Source: an uncultured Bacteroidales bacterium (lineage in GTDB: Bacteria; Bacteroidota; Bacteroidia; Bacteroidales; Bacteroidaceae). From it: a stretch of 64,000 nucleotides of DNA. The notes beneath the pieces were generated by a model, which was not told the origin of the DNA, made no database searches, and saw only the letters and a list, made by a program, of their open reading frames with translations. This document shows positions 17,441 through 26,688 of this stretch, in pieces. The stretch spans positions 1 to 64,000 of the forward strand of contig CACZCX010000008.1 of the NCBI GenBank assembly GCA_902779875.1, written 5' to 3'. Numbering within the stretch: the stretch's first letter is position 1; each line of letters opens with the position of its first letter. A program made the position numbers and the translations under genes.

Positions 17441-18166
17441 TCACATGACCTGACTCCCGTAGAGGGCAAAGTCACCGCGTGCCGGGTCATCGGGCCATAT
17501 CTGTGCCATCTGAGCGGTTATTTCAATGCTTGTCTTGAGGTCGGCGCTGCTGCGCGATGTAAGGCCGAGCGCCCTGGCTGTGGCGTAGACGTGGGTATCG
17601 ACAGGGACAAGCAGCTGAGACGGGCTTATGCGACTCCATATTCCGAAATCCACAGGACTGCCCTTGCGCACCATCCAGCGCAGGAACATGTAGAGTCTCT
17701 TATTGGCCGATGTGCTGCCCGCCACGGGGATGCCGTTCACCCCCCGGAAGGCCTCACACAGCCTTCGTACCCCCTGTTCCAGGGGCTCGCCGGGGACGAA
17801 CAGGAACTCCAGGCTCTCCATCCGGGCGTACAGTCCGCTCAGGCGCTCGCAGAGCATCCTCAGGTCATTCCACTTGTAGAACCTGTAGAGGCACCGGTCA
17901 CCCTCCTCCAGACTGCGCCATGCACCCTCCGTCACATAGCGATAAGGGCCGCCCGCAGCATCCATCATGCCATGCAGACGCTCCAGCACGCCCAGGAACA
18001 CCTTACGGCTGCCGTATGCCATCCAGGCCGATACAAACGCCGACACCTCTATGTCACACGCCTTGCCGTAGCGGTGCGGGAACTGTACAGGATCACCCTC
18101 GATGAAACGGCTGCATTCACACCTTTGGGCCGAGCATATGAGCTCCTCTTTTGTCTTGGGATTCAT
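17441..18166 (-). CDS. TIGR02757 (DUF2400) family protein
   Basis: A 241-residue protein with the family features: DPVQFPHRY and IEVSAFVSAWMAYGSRKVFLG near the start, and a C-terminal segment with PVDTHVYATARALGLTSR and DPARGDFALYG. The latter resembles the helix-hairpin-helix/DNA-glycosylase fold core, where VPVDTHV mimics the HhH-GPD region of endonuclease III relatives. The molecular function is not established. A TATTTTTG -7 box ends 7 nt before the ATG, so the mRNA may be near-leaderless. It diverges from glnS. Confidence 0.85.
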   Translation of the reverse strand: MNPKTKEELICSAQRCECSRFIEGDPVQFPHRYGKACDIEVSAFVSAWMAYGSRKVFLGVLERLHGMMDAAGGPYRYVTEGAWRSLEEGDRCLYRFYKWNDLRMLCERLSGLYARMESLEFLFVPGEPLEQGVRRLCEAFRGVNGIPVAGSTSANKRLYMFLRWMVRKGSPVDFGIWSRISPSQLLVPVDTHVYATARALGLTSRSSADLKTSIEITAQMAQIWPDDPARGDFALYGSQVM

Positions 18167-18173
18167 AATAATG

Positions 18174-18181
18174 CAAAAATA
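18174..18181 (-). promoter_or_regulatory. -7 promoter element abutting the TIGR02757 start codon
   Basis: The reverse strand reads TATTTTTG, ending 7 nt before the ATG at 18164-18166, so predicted transcription starts within about 3 nt of the start codon. No convincing -33. Confidence 0.45.
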
Positions 18182-18216
18182 GTGATTTAGGACGTATGAG
18201 TTAGCTCCAAAAAAGG

Positions 18217-18224
18217 TAACTTTG
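18217..18224 (+). promoter_or_regulatory. -7 promoter element of glnS
   Basis: TAACTTTG, 24 nt upstream of the glnS ATG. It matches TAnnTTTG exactly; the -33 is weak. Confidence 0.6.
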
Positions 18225-18248
18225 CACTCTCAAAAATAAAATTATAAT

Positions 18249-19991
18249 ATGGCAGAGACAAACACAGCTGAAAACAGTGAGAAGAAAAGCCTGAACTTCA
18301 TTGAAGAGATGGTTGAGAAAGACCTTGCAGAGGGCAAGAACGGAGGCAGAGTCCAGACCCGCTTCCCGCCGGAACCCAACGGTTATCTGCATATAGGTCA
18401 CGCCAAGGCCATCTGCCTGGATTTCGGTATGGCCGAGAAGCACGGCGGCATATGCAACCTGCGCTTTGACGACACCAACCCTACCAAGGAGGACACGGAA
18501 TACGTAGACGCCATCAAGGAGGACATAGAGTGGCTCGGTTTCCACTGGGAGAACGAGTTCTATGCATCGGACTATTTCCAGCAGCTGTGGGATTTTGCCG
18601 TTGAACTCATTAAGGAGGGCAAGGCTTACATTGACGAGCAGGACCAGGAGACCATCCTTTCACAGAAGGGAACCCCCACCCAGCCCGGCATTGAGAGCCC
18701 CTACCGCAACCGTCCTGTCCAGGAGAGCCTGGACCTGTTCTACAAGATGAACAGCGGCGAGCTCGAGGAGGGCTCCATGGTGCTGCGTGCCAAGATTGAC
18801 ATGGCGCACAACAACATGCTTTTCCGTGATCCCATCATATACCGCATAGTCAAGACCCCTCACCACCGCACAGGCACCAAGTGGAAGGCATACCCCATGT
18901 ATGACTTCGCTCACGGCCAGAGTGACTATTTTGAGGGTGTGACCCACTCTCTCTGCACCCTGGAGTTCGTGCCTCACCGTCCTCTCTATGACCTGTTCAT
19001 AGACTGGCTCAAGAAGGGACAGGACCTTGACGACAACCGTCCCCGCCAGACTGAGTTCAACAAGCTCAACCTGAACTACACCCTCCTGAGCAAGCGTAAC
19101 CTGCTGGCTCTGGTGCAGAACGGCATGGTATCAGGCTGGGATGATCCCCGCATGCCGACTATCTGCGGTTACCGCCGCCGCGGTTACACCCCCGAGTCCA
19201 TCCGCATGTTCGTGGACCGCATAGGATACACCAAGTTCGATGCCCTCAACGACATGGCCCTCATGGAGTCGGCCGTACGTGAGGACCTGAACCGCCGCGC
19301 CACACGTGTATCGGCCGTCATCAACCCCGTCAAGCTCATCGTGACCAACTATCCCGAGGGCAAGACCGAGGAGCTTGAGGCCATCAACAACCCGGAGGAA
19401 CCCGAGGCCGGCAGCCACAAGGTCACATTCAGCCGCGAGCTCTGGATTGAGCGCGATGACTTCATGGAGGATGCTCCCGCTAAGTATTTCCGCCTGTCAC
19501 AGGGCCGCGAGGTACGACTCAAGAGCGCCTATATAGTACTCTGCACCGGCTGCAAGAAGGCTGCCGACGGCACCATCGAGGAGGTTTACTGCGAGTACGT
19601 ACCCAACACCAAGACCGGTGAGTCCGACTGCAACCGCAAGTGCAAGGGCACCATACACTGGGTCAGCGCAGCCCACGCCATCAAGGCCGAGGTTCGCCTG
19701 TACGACCGTCTGTGGAAGGTTGAGAACCCGCGTGACGAGCTTGCCCGCCTGCGTGAGGAGGGCATGGATCCCGTTGAAGCCCTCAAGCAGATGAAGAACC
19801 CCGATTCACTCGAGATACGTGAGAACTGCTACGTGGAGCAGTATCTGGCCGATACCAAGCCGCTTGACCACTTCCAGTTCCAGCGCATCGGTTATTTCTG
19901 CACCGACAAGGACTCAACCCCCGAGCACCTCATATTCAACCGCACCGTATCGCTCAAGGATACCTGGAGCAAGGTCAAGGATAAAGCCTGA
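18249..19991 (+). CDS. glnS: Glutaminyl-tRNA synthetase
   Basis: A 580-residue class I synthetase for tRNA-Gln. The HIGH-type motif lies in PPEPNGYLHIGHAKAI (~residue 35-50), RFDDTNPTKE follows, and the KMSKS-equivalent is LLSKRNL (~residue 275). The C-terminal beta-barrel anticodon-binding domains (from ~335) are complete. A four-residue Cys pattern (CTGCKK and CNRKCKG, ~430-470) sits in the C-terminal region, as in Bacteroidetes members. The stop overlaps the start of the next gene by one base (TGATG), implying translational coupling with the TPR protein. Confidence 0.96.
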   Translation: MAETNTAENSEKKSLNFIEEMVEKDLAEGKNGGRVQTRFPPEPNGYLHIGHAKAICLDFGMAEKHGGICNLRFDDTNPTKEDTEYVDAIKEDIEWLGFHWENEFYASDYFQQLWDFAVELIKEGKAYIDEQDQETILSQKGTPTQPGIESPYRNRPVQESLDLFYKMNSGELEEGSMVLRAKIDMAHNNMLFRDPIIYRIVKTPHHRTGTKWKAYPMYDFAHGQSDYFEGVTHSLCTLEFVPHRPLYDLFIDWLKKGQDLDDNRPRQTEFNKLNLNYTLLSKRNLLALVQNGMVSGWDDPRMPTICGYRRRGYTPESIRMFVDRIGYTKFDALNDMALMESAVREDLNRRATRVSAVINPVKLIVTNYPEGKTEELEAINNPEEPEAGSHKVTFSRELWIERDDFMEDAPAKYFRLSQGREVRLKSAYIVLCTGCKKAADGTIEEVYCEYVPNTKTGESDCNRKCKGTIHWVSAAHAIKAEVRLYDRLWKVENPRDELARLREEGMDPVEALKQMKNPDSLEIRENCYVEQYLADTKPLDHFQFQRIGYFCTDKDSTPEHLIFNRTVSLKDTWSKVKDKA

Positions 19992-21097
19992 TGATGAAGG
20001 ACGACTCGGCATCCTACTATGACAGTCAGGAGTTCTCTGAGCTGCTGGAGATGTATGAGAACATGCTCTCTGACGGCAGTTCGGTCTATTTTGACAGCAT
20101 GGACATAGCCAACCTTGCCGAGTACTACTCCATGAACGGTGACCTGGACAAGTCCGATGCCGTCATCGAGTACGGTCTGCGCCTTCACCCCTCCGACTCC
20201 GACATACTCATATCCAAGGCCGGCAACCTGCTGCGCCGCGGACAGAAGGAGGAGGCCAGTGTCATAGCCGAATCCATCCAGGATACCGACAACCAGGAAC
20301 TGCTCTATCTCAAAGGCATAATAGAACTTGCTTTTGACAGGACCGATACGGCCGACGCCTACTTTACCCAGGCCGTGGAGATGAGTGATGACGACCCCGG
20401 CATGCTCAATGACATCATAGTCAAATACATGGACAACCGCAACTATGACCTCTGCCAGAAATGGCTCGACATGGCTCTGCTGCTGTCACCCGAGTCCCGC
20501 AACTTCATAGAGCTGCAGGCCGACCTGTTCTTTGACACAGGCCAGTCCGATACCGCCATCGAGTGGTACAACCACCTGCTTGACGAGTTCGCCTATGACA
20601 CCTACTACTGGGAACAGCTGGGACGCATATACTACGAGAAGAATGACTTTGCCCAGGCCCGTGAATGCTTTGAGTTCATCGAGGCCATAGACCCCGAAAA
20701 CAAATCGGCCCGTATGATGAAGGCCAGTTGCATATTCTGCCTGGAGGACTGGGACGAGGCCTATAAGATATACAAGGCTCTCCTTGAGGAGGACCCGTCA
20801 TCATACACCCTGCTCTATTACTGCGGCCGCTGCCTCTACGAGACCGGCCGGTATGAGGAGGCATATGACAAGTTCCTCGATACCCTGGCCATGCTCATGC
20901 TTGACCCCGACGTACCGCAGGAGATGTTCGTGGAGCTCTACGCCTATCTGGCCAACAGCGCTTTCCGCACCAACCGCTCCGAGCAGGCCCGCCGTTTCCT
21001 CTATGAGGGACTGGCCCTTGACCCCGATGACGAGGAGCTCCGCCAGATAGCAAGCGAGATACTGCCTAAGGATGAAAACGACCTTTTAACCAAATAA
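19991..21097 (+). CDS. Tetratricopeptide-repeat protein
   Basis: A 368-residue acidic protein made almost entirely of TPR-like helical pairs, for example AVEMSDDDPGMLNDIIVKYM, AIEWYNHLLDEFAYDTYYWE and GRCLYETGRYEEAYDKFLD. There is no signal peptide or membrane segment, so it is probably cytosolic. The start ATG overlaps the glnS stop (TGATG), and a second Met follows immediately. It sits second in a glnS-TPR-DedA unit. TPR proteins mediate protein contacts; no partner is evident here. Confidence 0.8.
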   Translation: MMKDDSASYYDSQEFSELLEMYENMLSDGSSVYFDSMDIANLAEYYSMNGDLDKSDAVIEYGLRLHPSDSDILISKAGNLLRRGQKEEASVIAESIQDTDNQELLYLKGIIELAFDRTDTADAYFTQAVEMSDDDPGMLNDIIVKYMDNRNYDLCQKWLDMALLLSPESRNFIELQADLFFDTGQSDTAIEWYNHLLDEFAYDTYYWEQLGRIYYEKNDFAQARECFEFIEAIDPENKSARMMKASCIFCLEDWDEAYKIYKALLEEDPSSYTLLYYCGRCLYETGRYEEAYDKFLDTLAMLMLDPDVPQEMFVELYAYLANSAFRTNRSEQARRFLYEGLALDPDDEELRQIASEILPKDENDLLTK

Positions 21098-21105
21098 TAC
21101 AGACA

Positions 21106-21735
21106 ATGGGAGCATTACTGCAATGGTGTCTTGACCACCTCAACTACTGGACCATCACACTGCTCATGACCATAGAGAGTTCATTCATACCTTTTCCCTC
21201 GGAGGTAGTGGTACCGCCGGCCGCATATCATGCAGCCTCAAACGGTGAGATGAACATAGTGCTCATTGTCCTGTTCGCTACACTCGGTGCCATCATCGGC
21301 GCCCTCATAAACTATTTCATCTCACTCTGGATAGGCAAACCGCTGGTTTACAGGTTCGCTGACAGCAAGCTTGGCCACATGCTCCTATTGAGCGGTGAAA
21401 AGGTCAATAAAGCCGAGGATTACTTTAACGAGCACGGTGCGGTATCCACATTCGTAGGCCGTCTCATACCCGCCATCCGCCAGCTCATCTCCATACCCGC
21501 AGGCCTGAGCAAGATGAACCTGGGCCGTTTCGTAGCCTTCACGGCACTGGGCGCAGGCATCTGGAACACGGTCCTTGCCATGCTCGGTTTCGTGCTTGAA
21601 AAGAGTGTTCCCGAGGATAAGCTCATAGAGACGGTCACACACTACAGCCACGAGATAGGCTACTCCATCGCAGCCATAGTGGTTGTGGTCCTTGCAGTTG
21701 TAATAATCAGTAACCGCCGCAAGAAAAAAGCCTGA
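21106..21735 (+). CDS. DedA family membrane protein
   Basis: A 209-residue polytopic membrane protein with the DedA/SNARE-associated (VTT) domain. Visible features are the re-entrant-loop motif ESSFIPFPSEVVVPPAAY (~residue 25-42), the FVGRLIPAIRQLISIPAGLS block with the conserved Arg and Gly-Leu-Ser (~108-130), and a C-terminal transmembrane helix rich in Val and Ile ending in RRKKKA. DedA proteins are linked to proton-dependent membrane homeostasis and to undecaprenyl-phosphate or phospholipid flipping. It is 8 bp behind the TPR gene, presumably the last gene of the glnS unit. Confidence 0.9.
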   Translation: MGALLQWCLDHLNYWTITLLMTIESSFIPFPSEVVVPPAAYHAASNGEMNIVLIVLFATLGAIIGALINYFISLWIGKPLVYRFADSKLGHMLLLSGEKVNKAEDYFNEHGAVSTFVGRLIPAIRQLISIPAGLSKMNLGRFVAFTALGAGIWNTVLAMLGFVLEKSVPEDKLIETVTHYSHEIGYSIAAIVVVVLAVVIISNRRKKKA

Positions 21736-21747
21736 TTCACCGGGCTT

Positions 21748-23304
21748 TTACTCCTTGAAATAAAGCTGGAAGGTATCGGCCGATATCCTTGACTTGAGTC
21801 GTGACTTTATGCTACGCATATTGGAGCGTGAAGTGCACATTATATCCGAGATAATATCCTGGTCAAAACCGAGCAGCGTGCAGAATATCAGGTTTATCTC
21901 CTGCTGGCTCAGTTTGCCGGCCTCCTCTCTCAGATTGGCTATCAGGGCCGCAAAGTAAAGGTTTATATCATGAACCACCACATCCCTCTCCTCCTGACGG
22001 AACGAGCGGTGCTGCATGGCCACGTCATTCACGAGATTGAATGCGATACCGGTACGGAAGGCTTCACAGGCCTCGCTCAGGCGGTTACCCTCCGATGATG
22101 CCTTCTCCTCCATCTGTTTATGGATCAGGTCATCATATTTCTGCAGATAATAGGCCTCACGCCTACGGTCACGCTGTATTATCACAATGACAATTACAGC
22201 TATCACTATTACCAGCAGCGATATACCTGTGAGTACTATCCTGGATACCTTAGAATGGTAACGCTGGTTCTGAATCTCATCGTTATGCTCCAGTCTTATC
22301 TGTGTAATCTCCGACTGGCTCAACTGCTTGGCACGCTCCTCCTGATACTGTTTGTTCAGCAGTTCCGCATTCCACGCAGCCTGATACTGCTTGAGGTGTG
22401 TAGCCACCCACTCCAGACCCTTTATGGCCAGAATCTTTATGGAGAGGTCATCGGTCAGACGGTGAGCCTTTTCCAGATACGCGAACGCCGAATCGTTCTT
22501 ATGCACGTAGTAGAGTCCTATGCCCTTGAGAGCATAACCGGGCACCCTCTCCTTCTCGGTGGTACATCCTGCCAGATAGATATCGACCAGTTCAAGTACT
22601 CTCTCAGCCTCATCAATTCCTTTGGTGGCGTTCTCCACATGAGCCAGCTGCAGATAGCAGGCATTGTGAAGGACCGGATCCAGGAATGCATCGGACAGGA
22701 GTTCCTCAAATATGTACTGTGCTGTGTTGTAATCCTTCTTCTCATAGTATGCCAGTCCCATGTTGTAGAAGGCACGGGCTGCCTTTCTCTGCTCCGGAAT
22801 ACGCAGATATAGCCTGCGGCAGGTATTGAAAGTCTCTATGGCATCGTCATACAGGGCCCTGTTATTATAATGTATACCCAGCAGGTAAAGATTGTCGGCA
22901 TATGCCGTTGAAAGAGTATCGGTAAAGAGTTCCTTGGCCTTAAGCAGCGCGTAGATGGCCTCAGGGTCCTTTTTCATGCTTGAGTAGGCGCATCCCAGGG
23001 AGTACCAGCTCATGGCGGGATAGTAACCCTTCTTGTCATGCCTCCAGTATGATGTGGCTATCTTGGGAATCGAATCACTCTCTATCTCCTTTCCCATCAC
23101 ATAGTCAACCTGTGTGCGCAGAATGGAATACAAAGCCAGAGACTTGCCGTTAAGTTCTTGGGTTTCAATACTATCCAAACTCCTCTCGGCGAGAGCGGGG
23201 TCCTTCTCAAGTGTTTTCTCGATTGACTTGAGACTGTTCAACTGGCTACGGTTACAGCCGGCAAGGACCAGAACAGCTGCTATAAAGGCAATACTCTTTT
23301 TCAT
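21748..23304 (-). CDS. TPR lipoprotein with transmembrane segment and C-terminal HTH-like domain
   Basis: A 518-residue protein. The N-terminus has a lipobox (MKKSIAFIAAVLVLAGC). About 300 residues of TPR-like helices follow (such as AFYNMGLAYYEKKDYNTAQ), then one strong transmembrane helix (~356-376, ISLLVIVIAVIVIVII), a basic/coiled-coil linker (RDRRREAYYLQKYDDLI) and a C-terminal helical domain. In that domain, LSQQEINLIFCTLLGFD then ISDIMCTSRSNMRSIKSRLK resembles the LuxR-type recognition region. This looks like a Bacteroidales one-piece regulator with periplasmic TPRs and a cytoplasmic DNA-binding-like tail. The regulated genes are unknown. A TACTTTTG box lies 7 nt before the ATG. Confidence 0.72.
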   Translation of the reverse strand: MKKSIAFIAAVLVLAGCNRSQLNSLKSIEKTLEKDPALAERSLDSIETQELNGKSLALYSILRTQVDYVMGKEIESDSIPKIATSYWRHDKKGYYPAMSWYSLGCAYSSMKKDPEAIYALLKAKELFTDTLSTAYADNLYLLGIHYNNRALYDDAIETFNTCRRLYLRIPEQRKAARAFYNMGLAYYEKKDYNTAQYIFEELLSDAFLDPVLHNACYLQLAHVENATKGIDEAERVLELVDIYLAGCTTEKERVPGYALKGIGLYYVHKNDSAFAYLEKAHRLTDDLSIKILAIKGLEWVATHLKQYQAAWNAELLNKQYQEERAKQLSQSEITQIRLEHNDEIQNQRYHSKVSRIVLTGISLLVIVIAVIVIVIIQRDRRREAYYLQKYDDLIHKQMEEKASSEGNRLSEACEAFRTGIAFNLVNDVAMQHRSFRQEERDVVVHDINLYFAALIANLREEAGKLSQQEINLIFCTLLGFDQDIISDIMCTSRSNMRSIKSRLKSRISADTFQLYFKE

Positions 23305-23311
23305 AAGCTCC

Positions 23312-23319
23312 CAAAAGTA
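23312..23319 (-). promoter_or_regulatory. -7 promoter element abutting the TPR-regulator start codon
   Basis: The reverse strand reads TACTTTTG, ending 7 nt before the ATG at 23302-23304. This implies a near-leaderless transcript. The upstream element is weak. Confidence 0.42.
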
Positions 23320-23372
23320 ACAAATTGTCGGGAATATTAATTATTTTTACGGCACATAAAAACGTCTCAATC

Positions 23373-24296
23373 ATGACTTTTCTTCAAACTACTACCGTTG
23401 ACCCCGAAACGGTCATCAATGTGAACGATTCACTCAAAGCTGCTACCAGCAACCTCATAGCCCAGGTCAAGGATGATCCCAACACATTCCTGCAGGATCT
23501 GCTTCAGAGCGCCATTGACTTTGGTCTCAAGCTCCTGGCAGCCATAGTCATCTATCTGGTAGGTGCCTGGATCATAAAAAGGATCAAGAACGGGCTCGGT
23601 AAGGTATTCGCCAAGCGAAACACCGAGGGCACGCTTGCATCGTTCATAACATCGCTCGTATCCATAACCCTGACAGTTCTGCTCATAGTCATAACCATAG
23701 GCACCCTGGGTATCAACACCACCTCGCTCGCCGCCCTTCTGGCCGCCGGAGGTATGGCCATAGGTATGGCGCTCAGCGGAACCGTATCGAATTTTGCCGG
23801 AGGTCTTATGCTGCTGGTATTCAAGCCCTTCAAGGCAGGTGACTTTATCTGCGCCCAAGGTTACAGCGGCACGGTAAAGGAGGTTACGATAGTAAACACC
23901 AAGATAATCACAACCGATAACCGTGTGATAGTGATCCCCAACGGCACCCTGTCAAACGGCAACATAGACAACTACTCCGCCCTCTCGCTGCGACGCGTGG
24001 ATATTGAGGTAGGTGTGGAATACGGTACCGATGCCGACAAGTGCATGGAGCTGCTCCGCGAGATCGTAAAGGATGACAAGCGTATCCTTGACAGCAAGCA
24101 CCGCGGTGCCCAGGACCCCTTTGTGGCCCTCCTCTCCATGAATGACAGCAACGTATCATTCGTGGTTCGCGTATGGGTCAAGTCAGCCGACTACTGGCCC
24201 GTAAAATTCGAGCTCAACAAGAACATCTACGACACCCTCCCCAAGAAGGGAATCGACTTTGCATTCCCTCACATGGACGTAACCATCCGCAGCTGA
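23373..24296 (+). CDS. MscS-family small-conductance mechanosensitive channel
   Basis: A 307-residue membrane protein of E. coli MscS size. Transmembrane helices occur around residues 50-75, 95-115 and 120-150. The pore helix carries the Gly/Ala-packed pattern AALLAAGGMAIGMALSGTVSNFAGG (read in parts), and a cytosolic beta/alphabeta vestibule follows (FKAGDFICAQGYSGTVKEV, IPNGTLSNGNIDNYS). It releases solutes upon hypo-osmotic shock. The ATG at 23373 is preferred; an upstream in-frame TTG would add residues lacking family similarity. The next gene, an SDR, begins one base after its stop, so they form an operon. Confidence 0.9.
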   Translation: MTFLQTTTVDPETVINVNDSLKAATSNLIAQVKDDPNTFLQDLLQSAIDFGLKLLAAIVIYLVGAWIIKRIKNGLGKVFAKRNTEGTLASFITSLVSITLTVLLIVITIGTLGINTTSLAALLAAGGMAIGMALSGTVSNFAGGLMLLVFKPFKAGDFICAQGYSGTVKEVTIVNTKIITTDNRVIVIPNGTLSNGNIDNYSALSLRRVDIEVGVEYGTDADKCMELLREIVKDDKRILDSKHRGAQDPFVALLSMNDSNVSFVVRVWVKSADYWPVKFELNKNIYDTLPKKGIDFAFPHMDVTIRS

Positions 24297-24297
24297 T

Positions 24298-25092
24298 ATG
24301 GTCATACTCATTACCGGCATAACCTCAGGACTGGGAAAGGCCATGGCCTGCCAGCTCTCCGCCCATGGTCACAAGGTGTACGGTACCTGCCGCAGAGATA
24401 CGGAGCAGATACCCGGCGTGACCTATCTCAAGGCCGATGTCCGCGACCGGGAGTCCCTACGTAACGTGGTCGACAGCGTCATGCAGTCCGAGGGCCGTAT
24501 TGACACCCTTATAAGCAATGCCGGAATGGGCATAGGCGGACCGCTTGAGTTCACCGCCATGGAGGATGCAGAGCGCCAGATGGATATTAACTTCATGGGA
24601 ATGGTAAGACTGGTAAGCCTTGTCGTGCCCATCATGAGGGAGCAGCGTCACGGACATATAATATGCATAAGCTCCATAGGCGGTCTTATGGGACTTCCCT
24701 ACCAGGGTATGTACTCAGCCAGCAAGTTCGCCATTGAGGGCTACTGCGAGGCTCTTCGCCTAGAGGTTCGCCAATTCGGAATAAACGTAACCGTCATCAA
24801 TCCCGGTGACTTCTTTACCGGATTCACCGCCCAGCGCAGTAAGGTTGAATACGATGAGGCACTGCAGGCCTACCCCGGCTATGCCGCCTCAATGAAAGAT
24901 ATAGAGAGCGACGAACGCTCGGGTCTGCAGCCGGAGCAGCTTGCCAGACGGATCTGCCGCATTGTAGCCAAGCGCCATCCCCGTAACCGCTACATCATAG
25001 CCACGCTTGTCCAAAGGTCATCGGTAGCGCTCAAGTCCATACTTCCGCCCAAGTGGTTTGACTCCATCCTAGGCTCCTACTACAAGTTGTAA
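24298..25092 (+). CDS. Short-chain dehydrogenase/reductase (SDR)
   Basis: A 264-residue classical SDR. The NAD(P)-binding glycine motif is TGITSGLG (~residues 6-13). NAG appears in ISNAGMGIGG (~77-86), the catalytic Ser in CISSIGG (~122-128) and the YxxxK pair in YSASK (~139-143). The Arg residues in TCRRDTE after beta-2 suggest NADP(H) preference. The substrate is unknown. It is separated from the MscS gene by one nucleotide. Confidence 0.88.
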   Translation: MVILITGITSGLGKAMACQLSAHGHKVYGTCRRDTEQIPGVTYLKADVRDRESLRNVVDSVMQSEGRIDTLISNAGMGIGGPLEFTAMEDAERQMDINFMGMVRLVSLVVPIMREQRHGHIICISSIGGLMGLPYQGMYSASKFAIEGYCEALRLEVRQFGINVTVINPGDFFTGFTAQRSKVEYDEALQAYPGYAASMKDIESDERSGLQPEQLARRICRIVAKRHPRNRYIIATLVQRSSVALKSILPPKWFDSILGSYYKL

Positions 25093-25093
25093 G

Positions 25094-25133
25094 AAATTGA
25101 AAATTGAAAATTGAAAATTGAGAATTGAGAATT
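25094..25133. repeat. AATTGAA/AATTGAG heptamer repeats, left block
   Basis: Five to six tandem 7-nt units (ATTGAAA or ATTGAGA) directly after the SDR stop. They are the reverse complement of the units at 25190-25222, so the two blocks flank the terminator as an inverted pair. Confidence 0.8.
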
Positions 25134-25149
25134 AATACCTACGCACCTG

Positions 25150-25190
25150 CGTAAAAAAAAGACCTTGCGGTTTCCCGCAAGGTCTTTATT
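25150..25190. terminator. Bidirectional intrinsic terminator between SDR and xylA
   Basis: Stem AAGACCTTGCGG / CCGCAAGGTCTT with loop TTTC, an A-tract on the left and TTTATTATT on the right. It can terminate both convergent transcripts. Confidence 0.9.
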
Positions 25191-25222
25191 ATTCTCAATT
25201 CTCAATTTTCAATTCTAAATTG
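25190..25222. repeat. CAATTCT/CAATTTT heptamer repeats, right block
   Basis: Four tandem units in opposite orientation to the 25094-25133 block, ending just before the xylA stop. Confidence 0.75.
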
Positions 25223-25225
25223 GAA

Positions 25226-26536
25226 TTAAGCGTACATAGCAACGATTGCCTCGTACAGCTCCTGCTTGCCGCTGGTCTGCTTGGGCTCGTTAACCTTCTT
25301 ACCGTACTCGTAAGCCTCCTCGAGAGTCATCTTGCCCTCCTCGAACTTCTTACCGAGACCGCTGTCGAATGAAGCGTAACGCTCAGCCTTCATCTTCTTG
25401 TAGGGTGACTCCTCAAGCAGCTTGGCAGCTGACTCGAGAGCGCGAGCCATAGCATCCATACCGCTGATGTGAGCGATAGCGATATCCTCGAGGTCTGTTG
25501 AGTTACGACGGGTCTTAGCGTCGAAGTTGGTACCACCGGTGCCCAGACCACCGCCACGGATGATCTCCATCCAAGCCTGTGTGAGCTCGTAGTTGTCGAT
25601 GGGGAACTGGTCAGTATCCCAACCGTTCTGAGCATCACCGCGGTTAGCATCGATTGAACCGAGCATACCTGCGTCAACAGCGCAAGCCAGCTCGTGCTCG
25701 AATGTGTGACCGGCCAGAGTAGCGTGGTTAACCTCGATATTAACCTTGAAGTCCTTATCAAGACCGTGAGCCTTGAGGAAACCGATTACAGTCTCGGTGT
25801 CAACATCATACTGGTGCTTTGAAGGCTCGCACGGTTTGGGCTCGATGAGGAATGTACCCTTGAATCCCTTGCCGCGTGCATAGTCGCGAGCCATGGTCAG
25901 CATGGTAGCCATGTGCTCCTTCTCGCGCTTCTGGTCTGTGTTGAGAAGGCTCATGTAACCCTCACGACCGCCCCAGAATACATAGTTCTCAGCGCCGAGC
26001 TCGATACCAGCGTCGATAGCGTTCTTGATCTGAACGATAGCGCGAGCTACAACGTCAAAGTCAGGGTTGGTAGAAGCACCATTCATGTAACGCTTGTTAC
26101 CGAATACGTTAGCGGTTGACCAAAGCAGCTTGGCGCCGGTCTCTTTCTGCTTCTCCTTGATGTAGGCAACGATAGCCTTCATGTTCTTCTCATACTCCTC
26201 AACGCTTGAACCCTCAGAGATCAGGTCAACATCGTGGAAGCAGAAATAAGGAATACCCAGCTTCTGCATGAACTCGAAACCGGCATCAACCTTATTCTTA
26301 GCGGTCTGCAGAGGATCAGCGTCCATCCAGGGGAAGGTCTTTGTACCACCTCCGAACTGGTCAGCACCCTCAGCGCACAGTGTGTGCCACCATGCCATAG
26401 CGAAGCGCAGCCACTCCTTCATGGTCTTGCCCATGATAACCTTGTTCTCATCATAGTAATGGAAAGCCATAGGATTCTTGCTGTCCTTACCCTCGAATTT
26501 GATCTTCTTCAAACCGGGAAAATACTCTTTTGCCAT
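25226..26536 (-). CDS. xylA: Xylose isomerase
   Basis: A 436-residue class II xylose isomerase converting D-xylose to D-xylulose. Signature pieces are visible: [12 protein letters not shown] with the catalytic His and Asp (~100), [15 protein letters not shown] (~185-200), [15 protein letters not shown] with metal ligand Glu and conserved Lys (~230-245), [18 protein letters not shown] (~265-285), and [19 protein letters not shown] (~290-310) with the second metal-site acids. It lies downstream of xylB and GH31 on the same strand but has its own promoter (26609-26639), and ends at a bidirectional terminator. Length is normal. Confidence 0.97.
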   Translation of the reverse strand: MAKEYFPGLKKIKFEGKDSKNPMAFHYYDENKVIMGKTMKEWLRFAMAWWHTLCAEGADQFGGGTKTFPWMDADPLQTAKNKVDAGFEFMQKLGIPYFCFHDVDLISEGSSVEEYEKNMKAIVAYIKEKQKETGAKLLWSTANVFGNKRYMNGASTNPDFDVVARAIVQIKNAIDAGIELGAENYVFWGGREGYMSLLNTDQKREKEHMATMLTMARDYARGKGFKGTFLIEPKPCEPSKHQYDVDTETVIGFLKAHGLDKDFKVNIEVNHATLAGHTFEHELACAVDAGMLGSIDANRGDAQNGWDTDQFPIDNYELTQAWMEIIRGGGLGTGGTNFDAKTRRNSTDLEDIAIAHISGMDAMARALESAAKLLEESPYKKMKAERYASFDSGLGKKFEEGKMTLEEAYEYGKKVNEPKQTSGKQELYEAIVAMYA

Positions 26537-26608
26537 AATTAGTTTTTAGTTATTTATTAATAAAACAATGATTTAACTTACAACCTGTGTTTCATCGCAT
26601 ATGGAAGG

Positions 26609-26639
26609 CAAAGTTACATTTATAATTGGAATAATCAAC
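26609..26639 (-). promoter_or_regulatory. Promoter of xylA
   Basis: The reverse strand has a TAACTTTG -7 box (26609-26616) and GTTG, one base off TTTG, 19 bp upstream (26636-26639). It lies in the 152-bp gap after xylB and gives a leader of about 70 nt. Confidence 0.65.
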
Positions 26640-26688
26640 ATCCGTGATACCTAATTTTTAAACGTAACCACCCTCTTATGCAGTCTTT

